A DNA stretch of 53,654 nt, from contig DKYL01000049.1 in the NCBI GenBank assembly GCA_002493325.1, positions 1 through 53,654 on the forward strand. Reading direction: 5' to 3'. A program made the translations under genes and the position numbers. Below the pieces are notes generated by a model, which made no database searches, was not told where the DNA came from, and saw only the letters and a program-made list of their open reading frames with translations. How positions within the stretch are numbered: position 1 is the first letter of the stretch; every line of letters starts with the position of its first letter. The stretch is from Ruminococcaceae bacterium UBA7101. Lineage in GTDB: Bacteria; Bacillota; Clostridia; Oscillospirales; Acutalibacteraceae. Positions 17,563-27,054 of the stretch are shown here, piece after piece.

Positions 17563-18993
17563 ATGAATAAAAAAGCAAAAGAATTTTTTGATAATCTGAA
17601 AGGCAAAAAGGTTGCATTTGTGGGTATGGGCGTAGCAAATGTACCCTGTGCGGAATTTATGGCAATGCTTGGTATTGAGGTATATGCCTGCGATAAAAGA
17701 GATAAGGCATATATCGGTGCTGAAATTTGTGAAAGGCTTGAAAGGCTCGGTGTCAAATTTTCACTTGGCGACAGCTATCTTGATATTCTGCCTGATATGG
17801 ATTTAGTGTTCAGATCCCACGGGATTCTGCCTTTTCAGAATCCATGGATAGGCGAATGTATTAAGCGTGGTCAGAAAGTTACTACCGAAATGGAGGTTTT
17901 CTTTAAACTCTGTCCTGCAAAAATAGTTGCTGTAACAGGCTCTAACGGAAAAACAACCACCACTACACTGATTGCAAAAATGCTTGAAAAGCAAGGTCAC
18001 AAGGTTTATCTCGGCGGCAATATCGGCAAGGCGCTTATGCCTGAGCTTGATACAATAACTGAAAATGATATTGCTGTTGTGGAGCTTTCGTCATTTCAGC
18101 TTTTAACAATGGGAAATCTTGTTGATTCTCCTGATATTGCAGTAGTTACAAATATTGAATGCACACATCAGGATCATCATATCAGCCTTGATGAATATGT
18201 TGATGCGAAAAGAAATATTCTGATTTATCAGAATGCAGACTGCAGAACAATTCTGAATGCTGACTGCGATTATTCAATAGGTAGCAGTGTTTACCACGAT
18301 ATGCGATATGATGTAAGGGGTAAGCTGTTTGAGTTTTCAATAAAGCATCCTGTCGAAAATGGTGCTTATATGAAGGATAACGGTGACATTGTTTACTGCG
18401 AGAATGGTAAAGAAACCTATGTAATGAACAAAGATGACATAATCATCCCCGGAACTCATAATATTGAAAACTACTGCACTGCCATTTCAGCAGTATGGGG
18501 AATGGTTGATGTTGAAAATATCAGAAGCATTGCCCAAACCTTCGGCGGTGTAGAGCATAGGATAGAATTTATCCGTGAATATAACGGTGTAAGATATTAT
18601 AACGATTCAATTGCCACATCACCGTCACGTGTTATCAGCGGACTTAAAGCCTTCGGCAGAAAAATCATTGTCATTATGGGCGGATCGGACAAGGGCAATG
18701 ATATGAGCGAAATGGTTCCTTATATTTTTAAATATGTTAAGCTTCTTGTGCTCAACGGTGCAACTGCCGAAAAGATATATGATACCATAATGAATGATGA
18801 AAATTATAAGTGCAGTGATATTGAAGTTATTAAAACTGATGTTCTCGAAAATGCACTTAATATTGCAAAAGAAAAGGCACAGAGTGGCGACATTGTAACA
18901 CTCTGTCCGGCCTGTCCTGCCTTTGACCAGTTCAAAACCTTTGAATACAGAGGCAGAAAATTTAAAGAATTAGTTAACGGATTTGGTGAATAA
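17563..18993 (+). CDS. murD: UDP-N-acetylmuramoylalanine--D-glutamate ligase
   Basis: A 476-residue Mur ligase. An N-terminal Rossmann-like UMAG-binding domain (VAFVGMGVANVPCAEFM) is followed by the central ATPase with P-loop VTGSNGKTTTTTLIAKML (about 126-143). The C-terminal domain contains YYNDSIATSPSRVISGL and IVIMGGSDKGNDM. It adds D-Glu to UDP-MurNAc-L-Ala. The gene stands outside any dcw cluster, here between an unknown membrane protein and M42 peptidases. AAGGAG lies upstream. Its last base is shared with the next start (TAATG). Confidence 0.95.
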   Translation: MNKKAKEFFDNLKGKKVAFVGMGVANVPCAEFMAMLGIEVYACDKRDKAYIGAEICERLERLGVKFSLGDSYLDILPDMDLVFRSHGILPFQNPWIGECIKRGQKVTTEMEVFFKLCPAKIVAVTGSNGKTTTTTLIAKMLEKQGHKVYLGGNIGKALMPELDTITENDIAVVELSSFQLLTMGNLVDSPDIAVVTNIECTHQDHHISLDEYVDAKRNILIYQNADCRTILNADCDYSIGSSVYHDMRYDVRGKLFEFSIKHPVENGAYMKDNGDIVYCENGKETYVMNKDDIIIPGTHNIENYCTAISAVWGMVDVENIRSIAQTFGGVEHRIEFIREYNGVRYYNDSIATSPSRVISGLKAFGRKIIVIMGGSDKGNDMSEMVPYIFKYVKLLVLNGATAEKIYDTIMNDENYKCSDIEVIKTDVLENALNIAKEKAQSGDIVTLCPACPAFDQFKTFEYRGRKFKELVNGFGE

Positions 18994-20012
18994 TGGAAAA
19001 AACTTTAGAATTATTAGAGAAATTAACAGCCCCTGTCGGTGTCTCAGGTGCTGAGGATAATATCGCAGCTGTGTTAACAGAGCTGTTAAAGCCATATGGC
19101 GAGGTTACTGTTGACAGTATGAATAATGTTTTCTGTACCTTTGGCGAGGGCTATCACTTTTTGCTTGACGCTCACCTTGATGAAATCGGCTTTGTTGTTA
19201 CAGACATAACCGATGACGGATTTATTAAATTTGATCAGTGCAGCAGAATGGACTGCAGATTTCTCCCTGCATACGAGGTTTCCATATGGGGGAAGAAAGA
19301 GATTAAAGGTATAATCTCCACACTCCCTCCGCATCTTCAAAGTGATGAGGATGAAAAGAAAGCACCAAAGCTTAAGGATTTATCAATAGACACAGGCTAT
19401 TCTAAAGAACAGCTTGCTGATTTGGTTTCACTTGGTGACAAAATAACCTTTAAAAGGAATTTTACACCCCTTAAAAATAACCGTTTGTCTGCCTCCTGCC
19501 TTGATGACAGGTCGGGTATTTGTGCAATATTAATGGCACTTGACAAGCTGAAAAATCTGCCCTGCAAAATAACAGTTATGTTCTCTTCACAGGAGGAGGT
19601 CGGCACAAGAGGTGCAAAAATCGGACCATTCGGAAAGAATGTTGACGAGGCAATTTCCGTTGACGTATCATTTGCTTACACTCCGGGCTGTGACAAAGCA
19701 GACTGCGGTGAAATTTCAAAGGGTGCGATGATTGGCTTTTCTCCCATATTGGACAAGACTATCTCAAAAAAGCTTGTTGATGTTGCTGACAAGAATAATA
19801 TTCCATATCAGTGTGAGATTATGGCAGGCAGAACAGGAACAAATGCCGATGTTATATCCGTAAACGGCTGTGGTGTTAAATCAGCTTTAATTTCTATTCC
19901 TGAAAAATATATGCATCAGGCTGTTGAGGTTGTTGACCTTGATGATATTAAGACGGTATCCGATTTAATTGTTGCTTATATCACTGAAAGGGCAGGTGAG
20001 ATGAATGCTTAA
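18993..20012 (+). CDS. M42 family metallo-aminopeptidase (first of two)
   Basis: A 339-residue peptidase of the M42 (glutamyl aminopeptidase/deblocking) family. Metal-site motifs are visible in order: DAHLDEIGF (His), ASCLDDRSG (bridging Asp), SSQEEVGTRGA (catalytic Glu pair), SVDVSFA (Asp) and YMHQAVEVVD (His). A PDZ-like insertion lies between about 75 and 155. M42 enzymes form dodecameric cytosolic particles that trim peptides. It overlaps the second M42 gene by 8 bases, so the two could form a hetero-oligomer. The preferred substrate residue is not evident. Confidence 0.92.
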   Translation: MEKTLELLEKLTAPVGVSGAEDNIAAVLTELLKPYGEVTVDSMNNVFCTFGEGYHFLLDAHLDEIGFVVTDITDDGFIKFDQCSRMDCRFLPAYEVSIWGKKEIKGIISTLPPHLQSDEDEKKAPKLKDLSIDTGYSKEQLADLVSLGDKITFKRNFTPLKNNRLSASCLDDRSGICAILMALDKLKNLPCKITVMFSSQEEVGTRGAKIGPFGKNVDEAISVDVSFAYTPGCDKADCGEISKGAMIGFSPILDKTISKKLVDVADKNNIPYQCEIMAGRTGTNADVISVNGCGVKSALISIPEKYMHQAVEVVDLDDIKTVSDLIVAYITERAGEMNA

Positions 20013-21006
20013 AAAACTTTGCTTAATGAATTCCACCTCAGGTGATGAGAACGCAGTAAGAGATTTTATTGTCAATGAAATTAAAGATTACTGTGATTAC
20101 AGTGTTGATAATCTCGGCTCCATTATTGCATTCAAAAAAGGTAAAAATGTTCCAAATAATAAAGTAATGCTTTGTGCACATATGGATGAGGTTGGTTTCA
20201 TTATCACCGATATAACTGATGATGGTTATTTGAAATTCAGTGCTGTCGGCGGTATTGACAGTAAGGTCATTGCAGGCAGAGTGCTTAAAGTAAATGACAC
20301 ACTCGGTGTAGTCGGACTTAAGCCTATTCATCTTATGAGTACAGAGGAAACAGAAAAAGCCCCAAGCACAAATGAATTTTTTATTGACATAGGAGCCAAA
20401 AGCAAAGATGATGCACAAAAATATGTGCATCTCGGTGACTATGCTTATTTTGAAAGCGATTATTATGAATTCGGTGACGGATATATTAAATCCAAGGCAC
20501 TTGATGACAGAATAGGCTGTATGCTTTTGATTGAGCTTATAAAAAGCGAGCTTGCATATGACACTTACTTTTGCTTTAATGTGCAGGAGGAGGTTGGTCT
20601 GCGCGGTGCTGTGTGCACGTCCTTTGCAGTTCAGCCTGATATATCCGTTGTGCTTGAAACAACTACTGCTGCTGATTTATGCGGTGTAACAGGCGGTGAC
20701 AGAGTTTGCGTTCTCGGTGACGGTCCTGTAGTGTCCTTTATGGACGGCAGAACAATTTATGATAAAGAGCTTTACAATGCAGCTATGCATCTGGCTAAAG
20801 AAAACAATATTAAAATACAGACTAAAACCGCTATTGCAGGCGGCAATGATGCAGGTGCAATCCAGACAAGCGGTAAGGGCAGCAGAGTAATGGCAGTTTC
20901 ACTGCCCTGCAGATATATTCACTCAGGCTCAAGTGTTGTTAAGGACAGTGATATCGACGAAACAAGAAAACTTTTAAAGGTGATTTTACCAAAGCTTTAT
21001 GATTAA
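20005..21006 (+). CDS. M42 family metallo-aminopeptidase (second of two)
   Basis: A 333-residue M42 peptidase with the full motif set: LCAHMDEVGF (His), SKALDDRIGC (bridging Asp), NVQEEVGLRGA (Glu pair), VVLETTTAADL (Glu in the Asp/Glu ligand position) and RYIHSGSSVV (His). It starts at ATG 20005 behind AGGTGAG inside the 3' end of the first M42 gene. The two paralogues differ in the late ligand (Asp versus Glu) and in the substrate-pocket region (AGGNDAG here, AGRTGTN in the first), so specificities may differ. Confidence 0.93.
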   Translation: MLKKLCLMNSTSGDENAVRDFIVNEIKDYCDYSVDNLGSIIAFKKGKNVPNNKVMLCAHMDEVGFIITDITDDGYLKFSAVGGIDSKVIAGRVLKVNDTLGVVGLKPIHLMSTEETEKAPSTNEFFIDIGAKSKDDAQKYVHLGDYAYFESDYYEFGDGYIKSKALDDRIGCMLLIELIKSELAYDTYFCFNVQEEVGLRGAVCTSFAVQPDISVVLETTTAADLCGVTGGDRVCVLGDGPVVSFMDGRTIYDKELYNAAMHLAKENNIKIQTKTAIAGGNDAGAIQTSGKGSRVMAVSLPCRYIHSGSSVVKDSDIDETRKLLKVILPKLYD

Positions 21007-21718
21007 AAAAATTGAAAATCCCAACGAATTTGACATATATACAAAAACAGATTTGTATTCAGTACGAATTAAAGCACTGCTGAGTGCATACGGCACAGGC
21101 TATGATTTTGCCGTATTCTATAAGCAATTAAATATGAATGGTGAAATTACTGCAATTCTTTCAAAGCTTGATGGTGATTTCACCATATCTATGAATAAGG
21201 CTGACAAGTCGGAGCTTGCTGAATTTATCGGTGTTATCGGTTACAGCTCCTGCCTTTGTGATGGACTGATTGATAATTTCAGCCGCTATGACGAAGGTAT
21301 AATTATGGTATCTGACCGAAAAACTGAATACAGTCTGCCCTATACAGAAATAGATGAATACCCCAAATTGATGGACTTATTTAATTTTCAGGATTATGAT
21401 AAAGCAGATTTTGAAGCGTGGTATGTTGATATAAGCCACAGAATACGCCATAACACAGCTAAGGCATATTCTGTAAATGTGAATAATGAGATTGTGTCAA
21501 GCGGTATTTTTTCATCAATACATAATAATGATGCAATACTGACATCGGTTAACACTGCACCTGAATTCCGCCGTATGGGATACGGGTCACTGCTTGTTTC
21601 CCATATGATGTGTGACATATCAGGCAGAGTTTTTCTTATGCGTGAAAAAAATAAGAACGAGCATTTTTACAGCCGTCTTGGCTTTGTTAATACAGGAAAG
21701 TGGAGATTATATAAATGA
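20999..21718 (+). CDS. GNAT family N-acetyltransferase
   Basis: A 239-residue protein. The GNAT acetyl-CoA loop is clear near the C-terminus (VNTAPEFRRMGYGSLLVSHM, about 186-205), followed by the typical FLMREKNKNEHFYSRLGF motif-B region. The N-terminal half (1-130) is a less conserved second lobe. It overlaps the M42 gene before it by 8 bases and the YnbB-type gene after it by 4. The substrate is unknown; its place after two aminopeptidases hints at, but does not prove, action on peptides or amino acids. Confidence 0.85.
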   Translation: MIKKIENPNEFDIYTKTDLYSVRIKALLSAYGTGYDFAVFYKQLNMNGEITAILSKLDGDFTISMNKADKSELAEFIGVIGYSSCLCDGLIDNFSRYDEGIIMVSDRKTEYSLPYTEIDEYPKLMDLFNFQDYDKADFEAWYVDISHRIRHNTAKAYSVNVNNEIVSSGIFSSIHNNDAILTSVNTAPEFRRMGYGSLLVSHMMCDISGRVFLMREKNKNEHFYSRLGFVNTGKWRLYK

Positions 21719-22977
21719 ATTCTTTTTTCAGAATAAGTGACAGAATTGAAAATGCAGCAGATAAAGCAATACTGCTTTGTAAAGAACAGTTTGACTACAT
21801 AGAAGAAGTAACGGAATATAATCAGCTCAAAGTGCAGAAGGCATTTATCAACAATGGCATCAGCGAAAGCCATTTTGTAAACAGCACAGGCTATGGCTAC
21901 GGTGACAGAGGGCGTGAAACCCTTGACAAGGTATGGGCTGAGATATTCGGTGCTGAGGATGCACTGGTAAGGCACAACTTTACCTGCGGCACACACACAC
22001 TTGCAACAGCTCTTTTCGGTGTTCTCAGACCCGGTGATAAAATGCTCTGTGTTACAGGAACACCATATGATACAATTCACGGTGTAATAGGCATTTCAGG
22101 CGAAGGAATGGGCTCATTAAAGGATTTTGGTGTTGAATACAGTGAAGTACCGTTAAAGAATGAAAGACTTGATTTTGACGCAATAGAGAATGCCGTTAAT
22201 GACAACACAACAATGGTTTATATTCAGCGAAGCAGGGGATATGAGCTAAGACCAAGTCTTTCTGTTGATGAAATCGGCAAAGTATGTGATATTGTAAAAA
22301 AGAAAAATCCCAATGTTATTGTTATGGTTGATAACTGCTATGGTGAATTTGTTGAGAAAACAGAGCCGACACAGGTGGGTGCAGATTTAATTGCAGGCTC
22401 ACTTATTAAAAACGCCGGCGGCGGCATTGCCACAACGGGCGGTTACATCGCAGGCAGACACGACCTTGTTGAAAAATGCGCTTACAGACTCACCACTCCG
22501 GGATTGGGCAAAGAAGTAGGTGCTACTCTTGGTATGAACAGAGAGCTTTATATGGGGCTTTTCTTTGCACCGCATACGGTTGGTGAAGCACTGAAAAGTG
22601 CCGTGTTCATTTCAGCACTTTTTGAAAGCTTTGGCTACAGTGTGACACCAAAATATAATGAAATAAGACACGACATTGTTCAGTGTCTTGGTCTTGAAAA
22701 TGCAGAAAGTCTTGTAGCATTCTGTCAGGGAATACAGAGCGGCAGCCCTATCGACAGCTTTGTGCTGCCTGAGCCATGGGATATGCCCGGCTATGACAGT
22801 AAGGTTGTAATGGCGGCAGGCGCTTTTACCTTAGGCTCTTCAATAGAGCTTTCGGCAGATGCACCAATCAGAGAGCCTTATTATGCCTGGATTCAGGGCG
22901 GGCTAAATTTCCATAGTGCAAAAATTTGTGCAAAGCTTGCCGCACAGCAGATGGAGGATAAAGGATTACTGAAATGA
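21715..22977 (+). CDS. YnbB-type PLP-dependent methionine gamma-lyase-family protein (aluminium-resistance family)
   Basis: A 420-residue fold-type I PLP enzyme of the family annotated as aluminium resistance protein/methionine gamma-lyase family. Diagnostic segments are NSTGYGYGDRGRETLDKVWAEIFG (about 58-81), HNFTCGTHTLA, the Asp-containing VDNCYGEFVE before the cofactor Lys, and the PLP-lysine loop GSLIKNAGGGIA (about 229-240). The physiological reaction of this family is not established. GGAG precedes the start, which overlaps the GNAT stop. It is a regular member of this compact operon rather than an import, judged by similar base use. Confidence 0.88.
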   Translation: MNSFFRISDRIENAADKAILLCKEQFDYIEEVTEYNQLKVQKAFINNGISESHFVNSTGYGYGDRGRETLDKVWAEIFGAEDALVRHNFTCGTHTLATALFGVLRPGDKMLCVTGTPYDTIHGVIGISGEGMGSLKDFGVEYSEVPLKNERLDFDAIENAVNDNTTMVYIQRSRGYELRPSLSVDEIGKVCDIVKKKNPNVIVMVDNCYGEFVEKTEPTQVGADLIAGSLIKNAGGGIATTGGYIAGRHDLVEKCAYRLTTPGLGKEVGATLGMNRELYMGLFFAPHTVGEALKSAVFISALFESFGYSVTPKYNEIRHDIVQCLGLENAESLVAFCQGIQSGSPIDSFVLPEPWDMPGYDSKVVMAAGAFTLGSSIELSADAPIREPYYAWIQGGLNFHSAKICAKLAAQQMEDKGLLK

Positions 22978-23696
22978 GTGAATATAATTTTAAAGGAATA
23001 AAGCCTGAGTCAATTGAGCTGCTGTGTCTTAACAGATTCAACGATTCACGTGCTTTTTATGAAGAGCATAAGGAAGAGCTTAAGCAGGGAATAACAGTAC
23101 CTATGAGACAGATTATGCTTGACCTCAGCGAGCTGATGTATGACATTGATGATAAAATGATGACTGACCCCGTAAGGTCAGTTGCAAGAATATATCGTGA
23201 TACAAGGGGAAATCGGAACAAAACAAAGTATCGTGAAAATATCTGGATGTTTTTCAGACGTTATAAAAAAGAATATCCCGAAGCACCTTTTTATTATTTT
23301 GAATTTTTCCCCGACAGCTTCGGATATGGTGTTGTGTTCTGGTTGTGGCGACCAACATATTTCAAGGTTGTTCATCAGCAGATTTTAAAGCACCCTGACA
23401 GATGGCTTGATGCAGTTAAAGCCTGTGAGGAAGCAGGTCTGACATATGAGTGCAGGGATGAATATAAAAAGGATATGTACCCCGATGCTCCCGAAGAATT
23501 AAAGCCCTATCTGAAAGCAAAGAATATGTCTTTTTCTTATAACAGCTTTGATTTGTCACGAATAGGCTCACCTGCACTTATTGACGAGCTTAAGCTTGCA
23601 TTTGATATTGCAAGACCTATGTATGAATTTTTTATGGATTGCTATGAAATATTAATTGCCGACGGCATTATCAAGCCTGAGGATTACGAAAGATAA
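22974..23696 (+). CDS. DUF2461 family protein
   Basis: A 240-residue soluble protein matching the DUF2461 (TIGR02453) pattern: the early block FNDSRAFYEEHKEELK, then RIYRDTRGNRNKTKYRENIWMFFRR, and FYYFEFFPDSFGYGVVFWLWRP. The RDTRFS-like and KYK/KTKY segments are the family hallmark. No enzymatic function is known. It overlaps the YnbB-type gene by 4 bases and is the last of five tightly linked genes. The addB start lies 10 bases after its stop. Confidence 0.8.
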   Translation: MSEYNFKGIKPESIELLCLNRFNDSRAFYEEHKEELKQGITVPMRQIMLDLSELMYDIDDKMMTDPVRSVARIYRDTRGNRNKTKYRENIWMFFRRYKKEYPEAPFYYFEFFPDSFGYGVVFWLWRPTYFKVVHQQILKHPDRWLDAVKACEEAGLTYECRDEYKKDMYPDAPEELKPYLKAKNMSFSYNSFDLSRIGSPALIDELKLAFDIARPMYEFFMDCYEILIADGIIKPEDYER

Positions 23697-23706
23697 CGGT
23701 GATATT

Positions 23707-26700
23707 TTGTTAAAATTAGTGTTTGCCAGATCCGGCTACGGTAAAAGTGAATATGTTTTCAGCCATATAAAAAAGCTTGTTGAAGGCGGACAGGAGGATA
23801 TACTGCTCATTACACCTGAGCAGTATTCGCTTGTATGTGAAAAAAAGCTTCTGACTGAGCTTGGTGAGCACGGCATAACTAAGGTTGACAACTCGTCCTT
23901 CAGCCGAATCACAGATGATGTCAGAAGAAAATACGGCAGCGACAACCTTCCAACACTTTCCAAAGGCGGCAAGGCTGTAATGATGATGCGTGCAATTGAC
24001 CTTGTAAAAGAAAATTTACAGCTATTCAATAAACATCTTGATTCACTTTCATTTGTAAATTCCATGATTAAAATTTATGATGAAATGAAATCCTGTAACC
24101 TGAGCTGCAGTGAAATAATTGAGCTTTCACAAAGCATTGAAAGTGATGCCTTGAAAAGAAAGCTGTCAGATATCTCCTTAATTATGAGCAGCTATGAGAT
24201 GCTGCTTTTTGACAAATATCTTGATCCTGCCAATGAGCTTACACGCCTTTATAATCAATTAGAGGGACTTGATTATTTTAAAGACAAAGATGTTTTTATA
24301 GACGGCTTTAACGGCTTTGTGGCACAGGAATATAAAATTTTGGAGCTTGTTATCAAAGAAGCAAAATGTGTAACAATCACACTGTGCACCGATTGCCCTG
24401 ACAATGATGATACCTTCAATCTTTTCGGCTATGTGAATAACTCCGCTAAAATACTGAAAAAGATTGCTATAAAAGCGAATGTTGAAATTGAAGAGGAACG
24501 GCTTGCGGATAACAAAAGAGCAAAAAATAAAGATATTGAATTCCTTGAAAAGAATATTTTTTCAGACGAAAAGAATGAACGGATTTGTACGGAAAATATT
24601 TCCGTTTATTCTGCAAAAAGTATCACTGATGAATGCTGTGAAACGGCAAGACAAATACGCTCACTGCTGAGAAACGGCTATAAAGCAAGTGACATTGCAG
24701 TTATTGCACGTGATTTGAATAAATACAGAGAAGAGCTTTCTGTCACCTTTAAAAAGTATGAAATACCGTTTTTCAATGATGAGCGTCAGCCAATCAAAAA
24801 TCAGCCGTTAGTTGTTTTTATTGAATATCTTTTAAGATGTGTTAATTTCTCATTAAGGAGTGATGACATACTCAGTCTTGCAAAAACAGGATTAACCTAT
24901 GTAAGTGATGAGGACATTAACGAGCTTGAAAACTATATTTATCTTTGGAATATAAGCGGCTCAAAGTGGACAAAACCCTTTGAAAATTCAACCAAAGGCT
25001 TTGTAAATGAAATCAGTGCATCCGATAAAGCAAAGCTTGAAAAAATCAACGAAACAAGAGAAAAAATAATAGAACCGATAATCAAATTTAAAAATGCTGT
25101 TAATGGTGCAGATGCAATGAACATTTCAGCATCTGTCTACTACACCCTTCTTGATTTTGGTGTTGATAAAAAGATAAGTGAAATTGCTCTTGATTTATCA
25201 AGGCTTAATCATACCGCACTTGCCGACGAGCAGGGAAGAGTATGGGACCTTGTAATGAATATACTTAATGACCTGCCGCAGACAATAGGTGAAGAGCAGA
25301 TAAAATTAAAAGAGTATGCAAAAATCTTTTCACTTATCATTTCTACCGAGGATTTAGGCACATTGCCTGTGGGTATTGATAATATACAAATCGGACAGGC
25401 AGACAGAATCAGAACAGACAATCCTAAGGCTGTATTTATTCTTGGGGCAAATGAAGGTGAATTTCCGCAGACGGTAACAAGCGGAGGTCTACTCAGTGAG
25501 GGTGACAGAAGAATATTGCTTGAAAATGATTTTAAGTTATATTCCTACGGCGAGGTACTGAATCAGCAGGAAAAGTATTTTGCATATATGGCTTGTGCTG
25601 CACCGAGAGAAAAATTATATGTTTCTTACCTCGGTAATACAGGCAAGGATTCTGCACCATCTGAAATCATAACCTCTGTTGAAAGCATTTTTGACATAAC
25701 TGAAAAAACGTATGATTCAATTCAAGATATTGATTTGATTGAAACATATTCAAATTCCTTTGAGCTGATGTGCGAAAGATATCTGACAAACACAGTCTTT
25801 TACTCTTCACTCAAGGAATACTTCAAAAATGACAGCAGATTCAGCGCTATCAAAGCACTTGCAGAAAACAAGAAATCAGAAATTGAAAACAAGCAGACAG
25901 CCGTGTCCCTGTTCGGTTATAATATGTATGTTTCGGCATCGAGAGTTGAGGATTTTTATAACTGCTCCTTCCGCTATTTCTGCAAATTCGGTCTGAATGC
26001 CCGACCGAGAACTAAAGCAGAAATTGACCCCATGCAAAGAGGCACACTCATTCACTATGTGCTTGAAATGATACTTTCAACCGTCGGCAGCAAGAACCTT
26101 TCCGCAATGACAGATGCACAGCTCAAAGCCCTTGTAGACAAATTTACTGCAATGTATTTTGAGCAGGAAATGGGCAGTGCTGCAGATTTATCAATCCGAT
26201 TCAAGTATAATTACAGACGGCTTTCAAAGTTGATTTACAGTGTGGTTTATCATCTTGCCGAGGAATTTGCTCACAGTGATTTTGAAGCAAATGCTTTTGA
26301 GCTGGATATTGACAGGGACGGTCAGGTTAAGCCTGAGCAGTTAATGCTTGATGACGGCGGTACCATACAGATAAGAGGCTCAATTGACAGGGTTGATACA
26401 TATGAGCATAACGGTGAACGCTATGTCAGAGTCGTTGACTATAAGTCAGGTAATAAAACCTTTAATTATTCTGACATTATGCACGGCTTGAATCTTCAGA
26501 TGTTCATTTATCTGTTCTCACTTTGTGCGGATAAAAACGCAGAGCTTACGGGAATTCCTGCAGGTGTGCTTTATATGCACGCCGCAAGAAATATATTTAA
26601 CTTTGATTCACGCCTTGCAGCTGAAGGTGCAGTTAAAAGTGAAGAAAATGCTTCTTTTAAAATGAAGGGCATTGTTCTGGATACGGAAGACGGAGAAATT

Positions 26701-27054
26701 GCAAGAGCAATGGATCACGAATTAATGGGAAAATATATACCTGTCAAGGCTAAAAAAGACGGTGAGCTTACTGGCAAGCTTGCACGCCTTGAACAGCTTG
26801 GTTATATACATAAAAAGGTAAATGAGCACGTTGCACAAATGGGTATGGAGCTGCATCTCGGCAGAGTAAATCAAAATCCCGTTAAGGATAAGCAGCACAA
26901 AAACACCTGTGAATACTGCGATTATAAGGACGTGTGTGCAAATAAAAAAACGATTGATAACAGAACACTTGATGACATAAGTGATAATGAGGTTTTGGAA
27001 ATTTTAGCTAAGGAGTACGGTGAAAATGCCACAGTGGACAGCAGGGCAGAGTAA
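23707..27054 (+). CDS. addB: ATP-dependent helicase/nuclease subunit B
   Basis: The proposed TTG start at 23707 behind GGTGAT (23698-23703) gives 1115 residues, normal for AddB. The product begins LKLVFARSGYGKSEYVF, containing the degenerate Walker A (ARSGYGKS). The C-terminal RecB-like nuclease shows VVDYKSGNKTF. The 4Fe-4S cysteines fit the family pattern: one upstream of the nuclease (FYNCSFRYFC) and three at the end in TCEYCDYKDVC. AddB works with AddA to resect double-strand breaks and recognise Chi. addA begins inside its 3' end. Confidence 0.95.
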   Translation: MLKLVFARSGYGKSEYVFSHIKKLVEGGQEDILLITPEQYSLVCEKKLLTELGEHGITKVDNSSFSRITDDVRRKYGSDNLPTLSKGGKAVMMMRAIDLVKENLQLFNKHLDSLSFVNSMIKIYDEMKSCNLSCSEIIELSQSIESDALKRKLSDISLIMSSYEMLLFDKYLDPANELTRLYNQLEGLDYFKDKDVFIDGFNGFVAQEYKILELVIKEAKCVTITLCTDCPDNDDTFNLFGYVNNSAKILKKIAIKANVEIEEERLADNKRAKNKDIEFLEKNIFSDEKNERICTENISVYSAKSITDECCETARQIRSLLRNGYKASDIAVIARDLNKYREELSVTFKKYEIPFFNDERQPIKNQPLVVFIEYLLRCVNFSLRSDDILSLAKTGLTYVSDEDINELENYIYLWNISGSKWTKPFENSTKGFVNEISASDKAKLEKINETREKIIEPIIKFKNAVNGADAMNISASVYYTLLDFGVDKKISEIALDLSRLNHTALADEQGRVWDLVMNILNDLPQTIGEEQIKLKEYAKIFSLIISTEDLGTLPVGIDNIQIGQADRIRTDNPKAVFILGANEGEFPQTVTSGGLLSEGDRRILLENDFKLYSYGEVLNQQEKYFAYMACAAPREKLYVSYLGNTGKDSAPSEIITSVESIFDITEKTYDSIQDIDLIETYSNSFELMCERYLTNTVFYSSLKEYFKNDSRFSAIKALAENKKSEIENKQTAVSLFGYNMYVSASRVEDFYNCSFRYFCKFGLNARPRTKAEIDPMQRGTLIHYVLEMILSTVGSKNLSAMTDAQLKALVDKFTAMYFEQEMGSAADLSIRFKYNYRRLSKLIYSVVYHLAEEFAHSDFEANAFELDIDRDGQVKPEQLMLDDGGTIQIRGSIDRVDTYEHNGERYVRVVDYKSGNKTFNYSDIMHGLNLQMFIYLFSLCADKNAELTGIPAGVLYMHAARNIFNFDSRLAAEGAVKSEENASFKMKGIVLDTEDGEIARAMDHELMGKYIPVKAKKDGELTGKLARLEQLGYIHKKVNEHVAQMGMELHLGRVNQNPVKDKQHKNTCEYCDYKDVCANKKTIDNRTLDDISDNEVLEILAKEYGENATVDSRAE

